64,000 nucleotides of DNA from Nocardiopsis mwathae (GCF_014201195.1 NZ_JACHDS010000001.1:2170001-2234000), one strand, 5' to 3'. Shown: positions 16,618 to 25,693, counted from the first letter of the stretch. Numbers and translations: made by a program. Notes: generated from the letters alone by a model not told the origin.

Positions 16618-18701
16618 CCACCACACACTGCCCCTACTGCGCCCTGCAGTGCGCCATGCGCCTGGAGCCCGGCCCCGACGGCGCGCTGGCCGCCCGTCCG
16701 GCCGACTTCCCCACCAACCGGGGCGGGCTGTGCCGCAAGGGCTGGACCTCCGCCGAGGTACTGCGAACCCCCGACCGGCTCACCACCCCGCTGCTGCGCA
16801 AGGACCGCACCGCCGAGTTCACCGAGGTCGACTGGGACACCGCGCTGGACCACGTCGCCGACCGGTTGGCCGGCCTGCGCGCCGAGCACGGCCCCGACTC
16901 CGTGGCGGTGTTCGGCAGCGGCGGGCTGACCAACGAGAAGAGCTACCTGCTGGGCAAGTTCGCCCGGGTGGCGCTGGGCACCTCCCAGATCGACTACAAC
17001 GGCCGGTTCTGCATGTCCTCGGCCGCCGCCGGCTCGATGCGCGCGTTCGGCCTGGACCGGGGGATGCCCTTCCCGCTCACCGACGTCGGTGAGGCCGATG
17101 TTGTGCTGCTGGCCGGAGCCAACCCCGCCGAGACCATGCCGCCGATGATGGGCCACCTCTCCGCACCCACGCTGATCGTGGTGGACCCCCGCCGCTCGGC
17201 CACCGCCCAGCAGGCGCTCGCCCAGGGCGGTATGCACCTGGCGCCGCGGCCGGGCACCGACCTGGCGCTGGCCCTGGGACTGCTGCACGCCGTGCGTGCC
17301 GAGGGGCTGGCCGACACCGACTACATCGACGCCCGCACCACCGGCTTCGAGGCGACCTGGGCGCACGCCGCCGCCTGGTGGCCCGAGCAGACCGAGCACG
17401 TCACCGGTGTGCCGGCCACCCAGATCCGCGCGGCGGCGCGCCTGCTCGCCGAAGCATCCGGCGCCTACATCCTCACCGGGCGCGGCACCGAGCAGCACGC
17501 CAAGGGCACCGACACCGTCTCGGCGTGGATCAACCTCGCCCTGGCGCTGGGCCTGCCCGGCACCCGCGGGTCGGGCTACGGCTGCATCACCGGCCAGGGC
17601 AACGGGCAGGGCGGGCGCGAACACGGCCAGAAGGCCGACCAGCTCCCCGGATACCGCAAGATCGACGACCCCGCCGCCCGCGCCCACGTCGCCGGTGTGT
17701 GGGGGGTGGACCCCGACACGCTGCCCGGCCCCGGGCGCAGCGCCTTCGAACTGCTGGACGCGCTGGGCACCGAGACCGGGCCGCGCGCGATGCTGCTGTT
17801 CGGCTCCAACCCCGCCGTCTCCGCCCCCGACGCCGGGCGGGTACGCGACCGCATCGCCGCACTCGACCTGCTGGTCACCGCCGACTTCGTGCTCTCCGAG
17901 ACCGCCGCCATGGCCGACGTGGTCCTGCCCGTGGCCCAGTGGGCCGAAGAGACCGGCACCATGACCAACCTGGAGGGCCGCGTGCTGCGCCGACGCGCGG
18001 CCGCCGCCCCGCCCTCCGGCGTCCGCACCGACCTGGAGGTCCTGCACGGCCTGGCCACCCGCCTGGGCCAGCCCGCCCACCGGTTCCCCACCGAGCCCGA
18101 CACCGTGCTGGCCGAGCTGCGCGCGGCCTCGGCCCGCGGCGCCGCCGACTACTCCGGGGTGACCCCCGAGCGCCTGGAGTCGGGCGAGGCCCTGCACTGG
18201 CCGGTGCGCGAGGGCGCCGAGCCCACGCCCCGCCTGTTCCTCGACGGCTTCGCCCACGCCGACGGCCGCGCCCGGTTCACCCCGGTGGCCCACCGGCCGC
18301 CCGCCGAGGCCACCGACGCCGAGTTCCCGCTCATCGCCACCACCGGGCGCCTCATGGGCCACTACCAGTCCGGCGCCCAGACACGGCGCGTGGCCGAACT
18401 CGCCGAGGCCGAGCCCGCCGTCTACGTCGAGGTCCACCCCGATACCGCCGCCCGCTACGGGCTGGCCGAGCACGCCTGGGCGCGGGTCACCTCCCCGCGC
18501 GGCAGCACCCTGGCCCGGGTGCGGCTGCGCGGGGACGCGCGCCTGGACACAGTGTTCCTGCCGTTCCACTACGCCGGACAGCAGGCGGCGAACAACCTGA
18601 CCAACCCGGCGCTGGACCCGACCAGCCGGATGCCGGAATTCAAGGTCAGCGCCGTCCGACTGGAACCGGCCGCCCACCACACCGGAGGGGAGAACCCTTG
18701 A
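16614..18701 (+). CDS. narB: Assimilatory nitrate reductase catalytic subunit (molybdopterin)
   Basis: 695 aa. The N-terminal [4Fe-4S] cysteines are Cys6, Cys9, Cys13 and Cys40 (HCPYCALQC ... GGLCRKG). The Mo-bis-MGD ligand is the Cys in YNGRFCMSSA (about residue 133). Cofactor-binding motifs such as GCITGQGNGQGGREHGQ and ATTGRLMGHYQSGAQTRR follow. It reduces nitrate to nitrite in the cytoplasm using electrons from the flavoprotein encoded next. Its present stop codon (TTGA) is contributed by the inserted 317-bp element; without it the frame would end one codon later in a GTGA overlap with the following gene. Confidence 0.92.
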   Translation: MTTTHCPYCALQCAMRLEPGPDGALAARPADFPTNRGGLCRKGWTSAEVLRTPDRLTTPLLRKDRTAEFTEVDWDTALDHVADRLAGLRAEHGPDSVAVFGSGGLTNEKSYLLGKFARVALGTSQIDYNGRFCMSSAAAGSMRAFGLDRGMPFPLTDVGEADVVLLAGANPAETMPPMMGHLSAPTLIVVDPRRSATAQQALAQGGMHLAPRPGTDLALALGLLHAVRAEGLADTDYIDARTTGFEATWAHAAAWWPEQTEHVTGVPATQIRAAARLLAEASGAYILTGRGTEQHAKGTDTVSAWINLALALGLPGTRGSGYGCITGQGNGQGGREHGQKADQLPGYRKIDDPAARAHVAGVWGVDPDTLPGPGRSAFELLDALGTETGPRAMLLFGSNPAVSAPDAGRVRDRIAALDLLVTADFVLSETAAMADVVLPVAQWAEETGTMTNLEGRVLRRRAAAAPPSGVRTDLEVLHGLATRLGQPAHRFPTEPDTVLAELRAASARGAADYSGVTPERLESGEALHWPVREGAEPTPRLFLDGFAHADGRARFTPVAHRPPAEATDAEFPLIATTGRLMGHYQSGAQTRRVAELAEAEPAVYVEVHPDTAARYGLAEHAWARVTSPRGSTLARVRLRGDARLDTVFLPFHYAGQQAANNLTNPALDPTSRMPEFKVSAVRLEPAAHHTGGENP

Positions 18702-19014
18702 ACCCTCCCCCAGCTAAAGCAAGGGGATTCCTGGCTCAGGAGGCCCCGCAGGTCGGCGACCGGCAAGGTCTTACTCCCTCAACACCAGCCGGGTTGGAAC
18801 CAGCCCGGGGTCTTGAAACGAGTCCAAGAAGGTGCACGCGCTTGGTTCTCGCAACGTGCCGGTGTGCCAGCTTGGTTCTCGCTCAGCACAGCGCTGAGCT
18901 TACCCAATCATGTGGGCGGCGTCTCACCTTTGGGGCGAAACCCCGCTCCCTGCCCTGCTCCGCAGGAGTTCGATTCCTCCCCGGCCTGAAGGCCGGGGCA
19001 TCCTCGAAGGAGAA
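18698..19014 (+). mobile_element. 317-bp IS200/IS605-like non-autonomous element, copy 1
   Basis: It has no coding capacity. The left end has a small stem-loop (CCCC-cagctaaagcaa-GGGG); the right end has a strong hairpin, GTTCGATTCCTCC followed by CCCGGCCTGAAGGCCGGG, as in the ends of TnpB-type elements. It is identical over 316 bp to copy 2 (20761-21077), which is inverted. Removing 317 bp recreates a GTGA overlap between narB and the next gene, so it is a clean insertion without target duplication. Its right end (GAAGGAGA) now provides the ribosome binding site of the downstream gene. The class assignment is inferred from the end structures. Confidence 0.85.
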
Positions 19015-19017
19015 TCG

Positions 19018-20457
19018 GTGACTCAGCCCGTGCGCCACGTGGTGGTGATCGGCAACGGCATGGTCGGCGCCCGCTTCGCCGAGGAGGTCGCCCGGCGCGA
19101 CCCCGCAGGCCGGCGGCTGCGCCTGACCGTCGTCGGCGCCGAGGACCACCCCGCCTACAACCGGGTGCTGCTGCCCGGGGTCGTCGCCGGAACCTACGGC
19201 CCCGACGACATCACGCTGCCCTTCCCCGAGTCCGACGCCGTCACCCTGCGCACCGGAACCGCCGCCACCGCCCTTGACACCGCCGGGCGCCGGGTGCGGC
19301 TCGACGACGGTACCGACCTGGACTACGACGAGCTGGTGCTGGCCACCGGGGCGCGCGCCTCCTTCCCGCCGGTGACCGGGGTGGCCGCCGCCGACGGCAC
19401 GCCCGAGCCCGGGGTGACCGCGCTGCGCGACATGGCCGACTGCCACCGGGTGCGGGCGCTGGCCCGCCCCGGCGCGCCGGTGGTCGTGCTGGGCGGGGGA
19501 GTGCTGGGCCTGGAGGCCGCCCGCGCCCTGGCCGAACGCGGTGTGCGGGTCTCGGTGGTGGAGTCCTCGCCGTGGATCATGCGGCGCCAGATCGACCAGC
19601 CCGCCGCCGGGATCCTCGCCGAGTGCTACAAGGCGCTGGGGATCACCGTGCACTCCTGGCGGGTGGCGGCGCGCTGGATCCCGGGCACCGGTCTGGAGCT
19701 GGACGACGGCCGGGTGCTGGCCGGCGACGCGCTCGTGGTCACCGCCGGGGTGCGCGGCAACGTCGAACTGGCCAAGGACGCCGGGTTGGAGGTCGAGCAC
19801 GGCGTCGTCGTGGACGACACGCTGACCACCAGCGACCCGCGGGTGCACGCCATCGGCGACTGCGCCCAGCACGCGGGCGGCGGCGCGGGCCTGGTGCAGC
19901 CCGGTTGGGAGCAGGCCGCCGTGCTGGCCGACCTGCTCACCGGTACCGCCCTGGAGTCGCGCTACAGCGGGGCGCGCCCGGTCACGCGGCTCAAGGCCGA
20001 GGGGATCGAGCTGACGGCGATGGGTGACACCGGCGCCGATGACACCGCCGAGACCGTGACGATCTCCGACCCCTACGGGCGCCGCTACGCCAAGCTGTCG
20101 GTGCGCGAGGGCCGGGTGGCGGGCGCGGTGCTGCTCGGCTTCCCCGACGCGGCCGCCACCGTCGCCCAGCTGTACGACACCGGGGCGCCGGTGCCCACCG
20201 ACCGCCTGGCCCTCATCCAGGGCCGCCCCCAGCCCGATGCCGGGCCTGACCAGGGCGCCGGTGCGGCCGACCCGGTGGTGTGCCGGTGCAACGCGGTCAC
20301 CCGCGGCCAACTGGAGTCGGCGTGGCTGGACGGCTCCCGCACCCGCGACGCCATCGCCGAGGCCACCCGGGCCACCACCGGCTGCGGCGGCTGCGTGCGC
20401 GACGTCAACACCCTGCTGGCCGGCTGGGACGACACCTCCCCGGCCCCGGTGGGCTGA
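19018..20457 (+). CDS. NirB-like FAD/NAD(P)H oxidoreductase with BFD [2Fe-2S] domain (nitrate reductase electron donor)
   Basis: 479 aa. An N-terminal FAD Rossmann fold (VVVIGNGMVGARFAEEVARR), an NAD(P)H fold (VVVLGGGVLGLEAARALAER) and GDCAQH precede a C-terminal BFD-like iron-sulfur domain (VVCRCNAVTRGQ ... TGCGGCVRD). It equals the N-terminal half of NirB and lacks the siroheme reductase half, so it probably passes electrons from NAD(P)H to NarB, as NasB-type subunits do. GTG 19018 is preceded by AAGGAG 7 nt away, donated by the mobile element. It was originally coupled to narB by a GTGA overlap. Confidence 0.82.
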   Translation: MTQPVRHVVVIGNGMVGARFAEEVARRDPAGRRLRLTVVGAEDHPAYNRVLLPGVVAGTYGPDDITLPFPESDAVTLRTGTAATALDTAGRRVRLDDGTDLDYDELVLATGARASFPPVTGVAAADGTPEPGVTALRDMADCHRVRALARPGAPVVVLGGGVLGLEAARALAERGVRVSVVESSPWIMRRQIDQPAAGILAECYKALGITVHSWRVAARWIPGTGLELDDGRVLAGDALVVTAGVRGNVELAKDAGLEVEHGVVVDDTLTTSDPRVHAIGDCAQHAGGGAGLVQPGWEQAAVLADLLTGTALESRYSGARPVTRLKAEGIELTAMGDTGADDTAETVTISDPYGRRYAKLSVREGRVAGAVLLGFPDAAATVAQLYDTGAPVPTDRLALIQGRPQPDAGPDQGAGAADPVVCRCNAVTRGQLESAWLDGSRTRDAIAEATRATTGCGGCVRDVNTLLAGWDDTSPAPVG

Positions 20458-20591
20458 CCATACCGCCCACCGGCGGTCACCCGCGGATCTTCTCCCTGAG
20501 GTCGGCTGCTGGAACCGGGCGGCGGGGGCGGTTCTGAGCCTAGTGGGCGGAACCTCCCCTGCGGGGGAGGATCCGGGGGCATGATCGGTCC

Positions 20592-21691
20592 ATGAGCGAC
20601 TCCTCCACGCTGCTTCCCCTCGGGCCGCCGCTGGTCGTTGCGATCGTCCTGAGTGCGCTGGTGGCCGCCGCTGTCGCGGCTCTCGCCCGGTTGAGGGAGG
20701 GGGCCGCGGTGCTGCGGGCCGGGCTGCGGGCGGTGGTGCAGCTGGGGGCGGTGTCACTGAGTCTCCTTCGAGGATGCCCCGGCCTTCAGGCCGGGGAGGA
20801 ATCGAACTCCTGCGGAGCAGGGCAGGGAGCGGGGTTTCGCCCCAAAGGTGAGACGCCGCCCACATGATTGGGTAAGCTCAGCGCTGTGCTGAGCGAGAAC
20901 CAAGCTGGCACACCGGCACGTTGCGAGAACCAAGCGCGTGCACCTTCTTGGACTCGTTTCAAGACCCCGGGCTGGTTCCAACCCGGCTGGTGTTGAGGGA
21001 GTAAGACCTTGCCGGTCGCCGACCTGCGGGGCCTCCTGAGCCAGGAATCCCCTTGCTTTAGCTGGGGGAGGGTTCAATCATCATCGCCGCCGTCGTCAGC
21101 TCGGGGCCGCTGACGCTGCTGTATGTGGCGGTCATGCTGGGCGTGGCCGGGTTCACGGCGGGGCGGCGGTTCACCACCCGCGGGCGCGCGCCTGTGGCGG
21201 TGCTGCCGATCGGGGTGGCGGTGGTGCCGTTCGTGGGGGTGCTGGTGGCCGCCGGTGTGGTGCGCCTCGAAGGGCTCGTGCTCATTCCGATCAGCGGGAT
21301 CCTCATCGGCGCCGGGCTGACCGCGACGGCGCTGGCGGGGCTCCGCGCCATGGACGCCCTGGCGCTGCGCTGGGGAGAGGTGGAGGCGGCACTGGCCCTG
21401 GGGATGAGCCCGCGCGATGCGGTGCTGGAGATCTGCCGCCCGGCGGCGGTCTCGGCCCTGGTCCCGGCGCTGGATCAGACCCGCACGGTCGGGCTGGTGA
21501 CGCTGCCCGGCGCGTTCGTGGGGATGCTCATGGCCGGGGCCTCACCCCTGGCCGCGGGCGCGGTGCAGCTGTTCGTCCTCACCGGGGTGCTGCTGGTGCA
21601 GGTCATCGCGATCGCAGGCTGCCTGGAGCTCCTGGCGCGCGGCGTGTTCCCGCCCCGGGAGGGCCACCTGCGGGCGCGCGTGTGTCAGTAG
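20592..21691 (+). pseudogene. fetB-type (UPF0014) metal-export permease, disrupted by mobile element
   Basis: The first 56 codons (opening LLPLGPPLVVAIVLSALVA, ending RAVVQLGAVSL) and the last about 205 codons (IIIAAVVSSGPLTLLYV ... LRARVCQ) are the two halves of a FetB/YbbM-like membrane protein. They are separated by element copy 2. Deleting 317 bp restores a continuous frame (CTG then ATC ATC ATC) with the expected family sequence, so the break is recent. The reading frame now ends at 20867 inside the element. The downstream half from 21125 has internal ATGs but lacks the first helices. FetB normally pairs with a FetA ATPase; none is adjacent. Confidence 0.85.
20761..21077 (-). mobile_element. 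317-bp IS200/IS605-like non-autonomous element, copy 2 (inverted)
   Basis: Identical over 316 bp to copy 1 but in opposite orientation, 1.75 kb away, with the nirB-like gene between them. It is inserted in the fetB-type gene, with no target-site duplication (a one-base ambiguity remains at the edge). The exact identity points to very recent movement. The two copies form long inverted repeats that could support inversion of the enclosed 1.7 kb. No transposase is encoded in the window, so it depends on one elsewhere. Confidence 0.88.
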
Positions 21692-21699
21692 TTCGCGGT

Positions 21700-21972
21700 T
21701 CAGTAGTTGGTGTCGGCGCCGCAGGTGGGGCAGGTCTTGCGCCAGGTCTCGATCATCGCGCCGCAGTTGGAGCAGTTCTTCTGGTCGATGTGCGGCGGCT
21801 GGAACAGGGGGGATTCGGCCAGCTCCACGATGCCCTTGCAGAAGGGGCAGTTGGCGTAGTAGCCGATGTCGTCGTCGGGGACGAAGTCGTTCCAGCAGCG
21901 CGGGCAGTTCATCGAGGTGCGGGAGCTGCCGCTGGCCGGGAGCATGGACGAGCCTTTCTCGACGGTGACCAC
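21700..21972 (-). CDS. Zinc-ribbon protein with four CxxC knuckles
   Basis: 90 aa. CPRC, CPFC, CSNC and CPTC give two predicted Zn(Cys)4 ribbons: NCPRCWNDFVPDDD...ANCPFCKG and KNCSNCGAMIE...TCPTCGADTNY. The function is unknown; such proteins often act in protein or nucleic-acid binding. The GTG at 21972 has no ribosome site, but TAGTCT lies exactly 6 nt upstream, giving a leaderless start. The same TAGTCTGGAAGA block precedes the ankyrin gene at 47643. It is divergent from the LAL-type regulator. Confidence 0.72.
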   Translation of the reverse strand: MVTVEKGSSMLPASGSSRTSMNCPRCWNDFVPDDDIGYYANCPFCKGIVELAESPLFQPPHIDQKNCSNCGAMIETWRKTCPTCGADTNY

Positions 21973-22019
21973 TCTTCCAGACTACGCGCCTACCCACGGC
22001 ACACACAGTGCAGCCACCC

Positions 22020-22043
22020 GGAGCGGCCGGTACCGGCCGCTCC
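22020..22043. repeat. Perfect 24-bp palindrome in divergent promoter region
   Basis: Self-complementary sequence with half GGAGCGGCCGGT, between the zinc-ribbon gene and the LAL regulator. It could be an operator for the regulator or a cruciform/terminator-like structure; it is not followed by a T-tract. Confidence 0.6.
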
Positions 22044-22150
22044 GGCACCGCGACCGAAATACCCTGAAACAGCCCCCATAGCGGGATAAAAACGAATTCG
22101 TAACCGCGGCGGCGATGGGCTGCGCACGCGATCCGCTGTACCTTCCAGGC

Positions 22151-24973
22151 GTGTGCAGCCCCCCACTCGTGGGCCGGGACAGAGAACGGGGCCTCTTGGC
22201 CCGGGCCACCGCACAGCAGCGCGCCGTCGTCCTCATCTCCGGCGAAGCCGGAACCGGCAAGACCCGGCTCGTCCACGAGCTGGGCGTGCCCCCCGACGCC
22301 CCCGCCCGAGCCGGGCCGCTCCTGGGCCGCTGCCACCCCGCACCCGCCCCCTTCCCCTACGGCCCGCTCATCGAGGCCCTGCGCGGCGCTCCCATCCCCG
22401 CCAGGCTCAACCCCGTGTGCGGGACCCTGCACCCGCTGCTGCCCGAATGCGCCCACCTGCTGCCCGACCCCCCGCCCGCGCCGGCCGACCACAGCAGCCG
22501 ACGCCACCGCCTCTTCCGGGCCTTCCGGGAGATCCTCACCGCCCTGGCCCCCGCCGTGCTGGTCATCGAGGACGTCCACTGGATCGATCCCGACACCCGC
22601 GCCCTGCTGGACTTCCTCGTCCCACGCCCGCCCGACCGGCTCACCCTCGTCCTGACCTACCGCCCCGAAGAGCTACCCGGCGACTACCCCGTGGCGGCGC
22701 TCGCCGCCCGCCTCCCACCCGGAACGTTCCGCGCCGAACTCGAACTGGACCCCCTGACCCCCGACGACATCGGGCACCTGTGCGACGCCATGCTCGGCGA
22801 CCACCGCCCGCTGCCCGGCGGCTTCGCCGCCCGCCTGCACACCCGCACCCGCGGCAACCCCCTGGCCGCCGTGGAACTCCTGCGCCACCTGCGCGCCACC
22901 GGCACCGACCCCGCCCGCCCCACCGGCCCGGACGACACCGGCCTGCCCCCCGCGCTGCGCGACGCCCTGCTCGAACGCCTCTCCCGGCTGGGCCGCCACG
23001 CGCGGGCCATCGTGCACACCGCCGCCGTCCTGGGCGAACCCGCCACCGAGGCCCTGCTCACCGCCGTCGCCGAACTCACCCCCGTCCACGCCGCCCGTGG
23101 CCTGGACCAGGCCCTCACCCGCCGCATCCTGCACACCGCCCCCGACGGCGCCATCGGCTTCCCCCACCCCCTCATGCTCCAGGCCGCCTACAACTCCCTG
23201 CCTCTGGCCCGGCGCCGCCGCCTGCACCGGCGCGCCGCCGCCGTCCTGGGCACGGAACCGGACCCGCCGTACGCCGCCATGGCCGCCCACAGCCGCGAGG
23301 CCGGCCTCCACGACGCCTGGACCACCTATGCCGAACAGGCCGCCGACCGCGCCGTGGCCACCGGCGACGACGGCACCGCCGCCGAGCTCCTGCGCGACGC
23401 CCTGACCCGGCCCCGCCTCACCCCGGCCGCCCGCAGCCGCCTGGCCGTCAAGCTCGGCCGGGCGGCCCTGACCGGCCTGGCCACCGAGGAGACCATCACC
23501 CTGCTGCGCCAGATCATCGACGAGCAGGGCCTGTCCGCGGGGATCCGCGGCGAACTGCGCCTGGAACTGGGCCTGCTGCTGCTCAACCAGGCCGGGCAGG
23601 GCGCCCAGGCCCGCAACGAACTGGCCCGCGCCTGCGCCGAGCTCTCCCACCGCCCCGCCCTGGCCGCCCGCGCCATGTCCGCCCTGGCCGTGCCGCGCTC
23701 CACCCCCGAGCCCGTCGACGCCCACCGCCGGTGGCTGCGGCGCGCCACCGCGGCCGCCGGGCACAGCGGCGACCCGGTCATCAGCACGGCGGTCGCGGTC
23801 AACCGCGCCACGCTGCTGGCCCAGCTGGGCGACGCCCGCGCCTGGGAGGTCGCCCTTCCCGACCCCGCCGACCCGCTGGAGCGGGCGCAGCGCCGTGAGT
23901 TCACCCGCGGTGCCCTCAATCTGGCCGACGCCGCGGTGATGCTGGGCGACTACCCGCGCGCCGAGCACTACCTGCGGCTCACCACCGAACTGGCGACCAC
24001 CGCCGAGGTGCCCTTCACGCTGGTCCTGGTGGGGGCCGAGTCCACCGGTCTGCTGCTGGACTGGGCGCGGGGCCGCTGGGAGGGCCTGGCCGAGCGGGCC
24101 CGGGGCGCCGCGCGCTCCCCGCACCTGGCCGGCCTTCCCCTGGTGGCCGCCGAGATCGACCTGGTGCGCGCCAACCTGGCGCTGGCGCAGGGGGATCCGG
24201 CCGAGGCCGAGGAGCTGCTGCGCGGGGTCGGGGGTGCCGCGGCGGCCCACCTGGTGCCGATCCGGGCGGCGGCCCTGGGGACACTGGGCCGGATCCTGCT
24301 GGCCCGCGGGGAGGCCGAGGGGGCCTGGCGGGGGATCGACCCGGTGCTGTGCCTGATCCGGTCCAAGGGGATCTGGGTGTGGGCCAGCGACCTGACCCCC
24401 GGCCTGGAGGCGCTGCTGGCGCTGGGGCACGACACGCTCGCCGACGACCTGCTCACGCGCTTCGCCGCAGGGGTGGAGGGCGCAGCGGCCCCGGCCGCGG
24501 CGGCGGCGCTGCCGCGCTGGCGGGCCCTGGTCGCCGAGCACCGGGGGCAGGCGGCGGAGGCGGCCGCGTTGTTCGCGCAGGCCGAGGCGGCCTACCGGGC
24601 GCTGCCCCGCCCCTATGACGCCGCGCGGATGCTGGAGGCGCGCGGGCGCTGCCTGCCGGGAGAGGGGGAGACCGCGGTGCTGGCCGAGGCGCTGCGCGCC
24701 TACCTGGTCCTGGGCGCGTCATGGGACGCGGCGCGCTGCCGCCGGGCCCTGCGCGAGCGGGGGGTCAGCACCCCGCACGTGGGGCAGCGGGGCTATGGGG
24801 GAGCGCTCTCGCCCCGCGAGCAGGAGATCGTCCGGCTCGCCGCGGGCGGGCGCACCAACCGGGAGATCGCGGCGATGCTGTATCTGTCCCCGCGCACGGT
24901 GGAGACCCACGTCGCCAACGCCCTGGGCAAGCTGGGCCTGCGCTCCCGCAAGGAGCTGGCGCGCGGGCGCTGA
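22151..24973 (+). CDS. LAL-type (LuxR C-terminal, AAA ATPase) transcriptional regulator
   Basis: 940 aa. Walker A GEAGTGKT (about residue 32) and Walker B VLVIEDVHWID lie in an N-terminal STAND/AAA domain that opens LVGRDRERGLL. A long helical TPR-like middle follows, and a C-terminal LuxR helix-turn-helix (LSPREQEIVRLAAGGRTNRE, RTVETHVANALGKL). Such large ATP-binding LuxR proteins are activators of secondary metabolism or sugar genes. No biosynthetic cluster is adjacent and its target is unknown. GTG 22151 is preceded by TACCTT and 6 nt, with no ribosome site, so it is probably leaderless; an in-frame start at 22115 is possible. Confidence 0.88.
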   Translation: MCSPPLVGRDRERGLLARATAQQRAVVLISGEAGTGKTRLVHELGVPPDAPARAGPLLGRCHPAPAPFPYGPLIEALRGAPIPARLNPVCGTLHPLLPECAHLLPDPPPAPADHSSRRHRLFRAFREILTALAPAVLVIEDVHWIDPDTRALLDFLVPRPPDRLTLVLTYRPEELPGDYPVAALAARLPPGTFRAELELDPLTPDDIGHLCDAMLGDHRPLPGGFAARLHTRTRGNPLAAVELLRHLRATGTDPARPTGPDDTGLPPALRDALLERLSRLGRHARAIVHTAAVLGEPATEALLTAVAELTPVHAARGLDQALTRRILHTAPDGAIGFPHPLMLQAAYNSLPLARRRRLHRRAAAVLGTEPDPPYAAMAAHSREAGLHDAWTTYAEQAADRAVATGDDGTAAELLRDALTRPRLTPAARSRLAVKLGRAALTGLATEETITLLRQIIDEQGLSAGIRGELRLELGLLLLNQAGQGAQARNELARACAELSHRPALAARAMSALAVPRSTPEPVDAHRRWLRRATAAAGHSGDPVISTAVAVNRATLLAQLGDARAWEVALPDPADPLERAQRREFTRGALNLADAAVMLGDYPRAEHYLRLTTELATTAEVPFTLVLVGAESTGLLLDWARGRWEGLAERARGAARSPHLAGLPLVAAEIDLVRANLALAQGDPAEAEELLRGVGGAAAAHLVPIRAAALGTLGRILLARGEAEGAWRGIDPVLCLIRSKGIWVWASDLTPGLEALLALGHDTLADDLLTRFAAGVEGAAAPAAAAALPRWRALVAEHRGQAAEAAALFAQAEAAYRALPRPYDAARMLEARGRCLPGEGETAVLAEALRAYLVLGASWDAARCRRALRERGVSTPHVGQRGYGGALSPREQEIVRLAAGGRTNREIAAMLYLSPRTVETHVANALGKLGLRSRKELARGR

Positions 24974-24987
24974 TCCGCGGCGGCCGG

Positions 24988-25647
24988 TCAGGAGGCGGGC
25001 GAAGCACCGACGGCGGGCAGGATGGCCTGGTCGACGATGGCGGCGATGTATTCGTCGGGCGGGGCCTGCTGGTGGTCGAAGGCGTACTTGGCCATCAGCG
25101 CCTCACCGATGTCGACGACCACAGGGGTCAGCCGGGCGGGGTCGAGGTGGCCGCGCTCGGCGTAGTGCAGCAGGACCGTGCGGGTGAAGCGCCCACCGCG
25201 GGGATGGAAGACCCGCTCCCACAGCGCGTCGAAGAGGTCGGCGCGCCGGAAGGACTCGGCGATGACCGAGACCATCGCCTTGCCCAGGGGATCGGAGGTC
25301 AGGGAATCGCGCATGAGCCGCAGGGCCCGGATGAGGTCGCCGCGCAGGTCGTCGGCTGACGGGGAGGGCGACTCCTGGGGGAACCGGCGGTAGAGCGCGT
25401 CGATGAGGATGTCCTCGGGGCTGGACCAGCGCCGGTAGAGGGAGGTCTTGGCGGCCCCGGCGCGCCGGGCGATCCCCTCCATGGTCAGCCGGCCCGCACC
25501 GACGTCGGCCGCCTCGGCCACGGCGGCGTCCTCGATGGCGTGGACGAGGTGCTCGCCGCGCCTGCGCTGGACCCGCGGCTCAGGCCGGGTCGCCGACGGC
25601 GCGGGCGGCTCCGCGGGCCGCGCGCCTGTCCGGTTCCGGTCACCCAT
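24988..25647 (-). CDS. TetR-family transcriptional regulator
   Basis: 219 aa from ATG 25647 (GTG 25653 is an alternative). The DNA-binding helix-turn-helix is LTMEGIARRAGAAKTSLYRR after a short basic N-terminus. The ligand-binding domain (DLIRALRLMRDSLTSD, YIAAIVDQAILPAVG) is unspecific. It is divergent from a membrane-protein gene and the intergenic region carries two near-identical inverted repeats, so it most likely represses that gene and itself. It converges with the LAL regulator with a 14-nt gap. Confidence 0.88.
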   Translation of the reverse strand: MGDRNRTGARPAEPPAPSATRPEPRVQRRRGEHLVHAIEDAAVAEAADVGAGRLTMEGIARRAGAAKTSLYRRWSSPEDILIDALYRRFPQESPSPSADDLRGDLIRALRLMRDSLTSDPLGKAMVSVIAESFRRADLFDALWERVFHPRGGRFTRTVLLHYAERGHLDPARLTPVVVDIGEALMAKYAFDHQQAPPDEYIAAIVDQAILPAVGASPAS

Positions 25648-25663
25648 GCACACCCACCCTTTG

Positions 25664-25681
25664 AGATACGGTCCCGTATCT
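25664..25681. promoter_or_regulatory. TetR operator O1
   Basis: Perfect inverted repeat AGATACGG-tc-CCGTATCT, just upstream of the tetR start. It shares the core GATACG-N4-CGTATC with O2, whose centre is 33 bp away (three helical turns). Confidence 0.75.
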
Positions 25682-25693
25682 TAGAAAAAAGAG

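Noticed and set aside
18960-19010. tRNA T-arm-like GTTCGATTCC in the element
   Set aside because: No acceptor, D or anticodon arms around it; this is a common feature of TnpB-type element ends.
18697-19020. 107-codon frame starting NPPPAKARGF in both 317-bp elements
   Set aside because: Lies inside the non-coding mobile element; its composition is repeat-like and it is not kept in the decayed copy.
19018-20457. Truncated nirB pseudogene
   Set aside because: Ends with a complete BFD [2Fe-2S] domain and its own stop, and lies next to narB; it fits a dedicated electron-transfer subunit instead.
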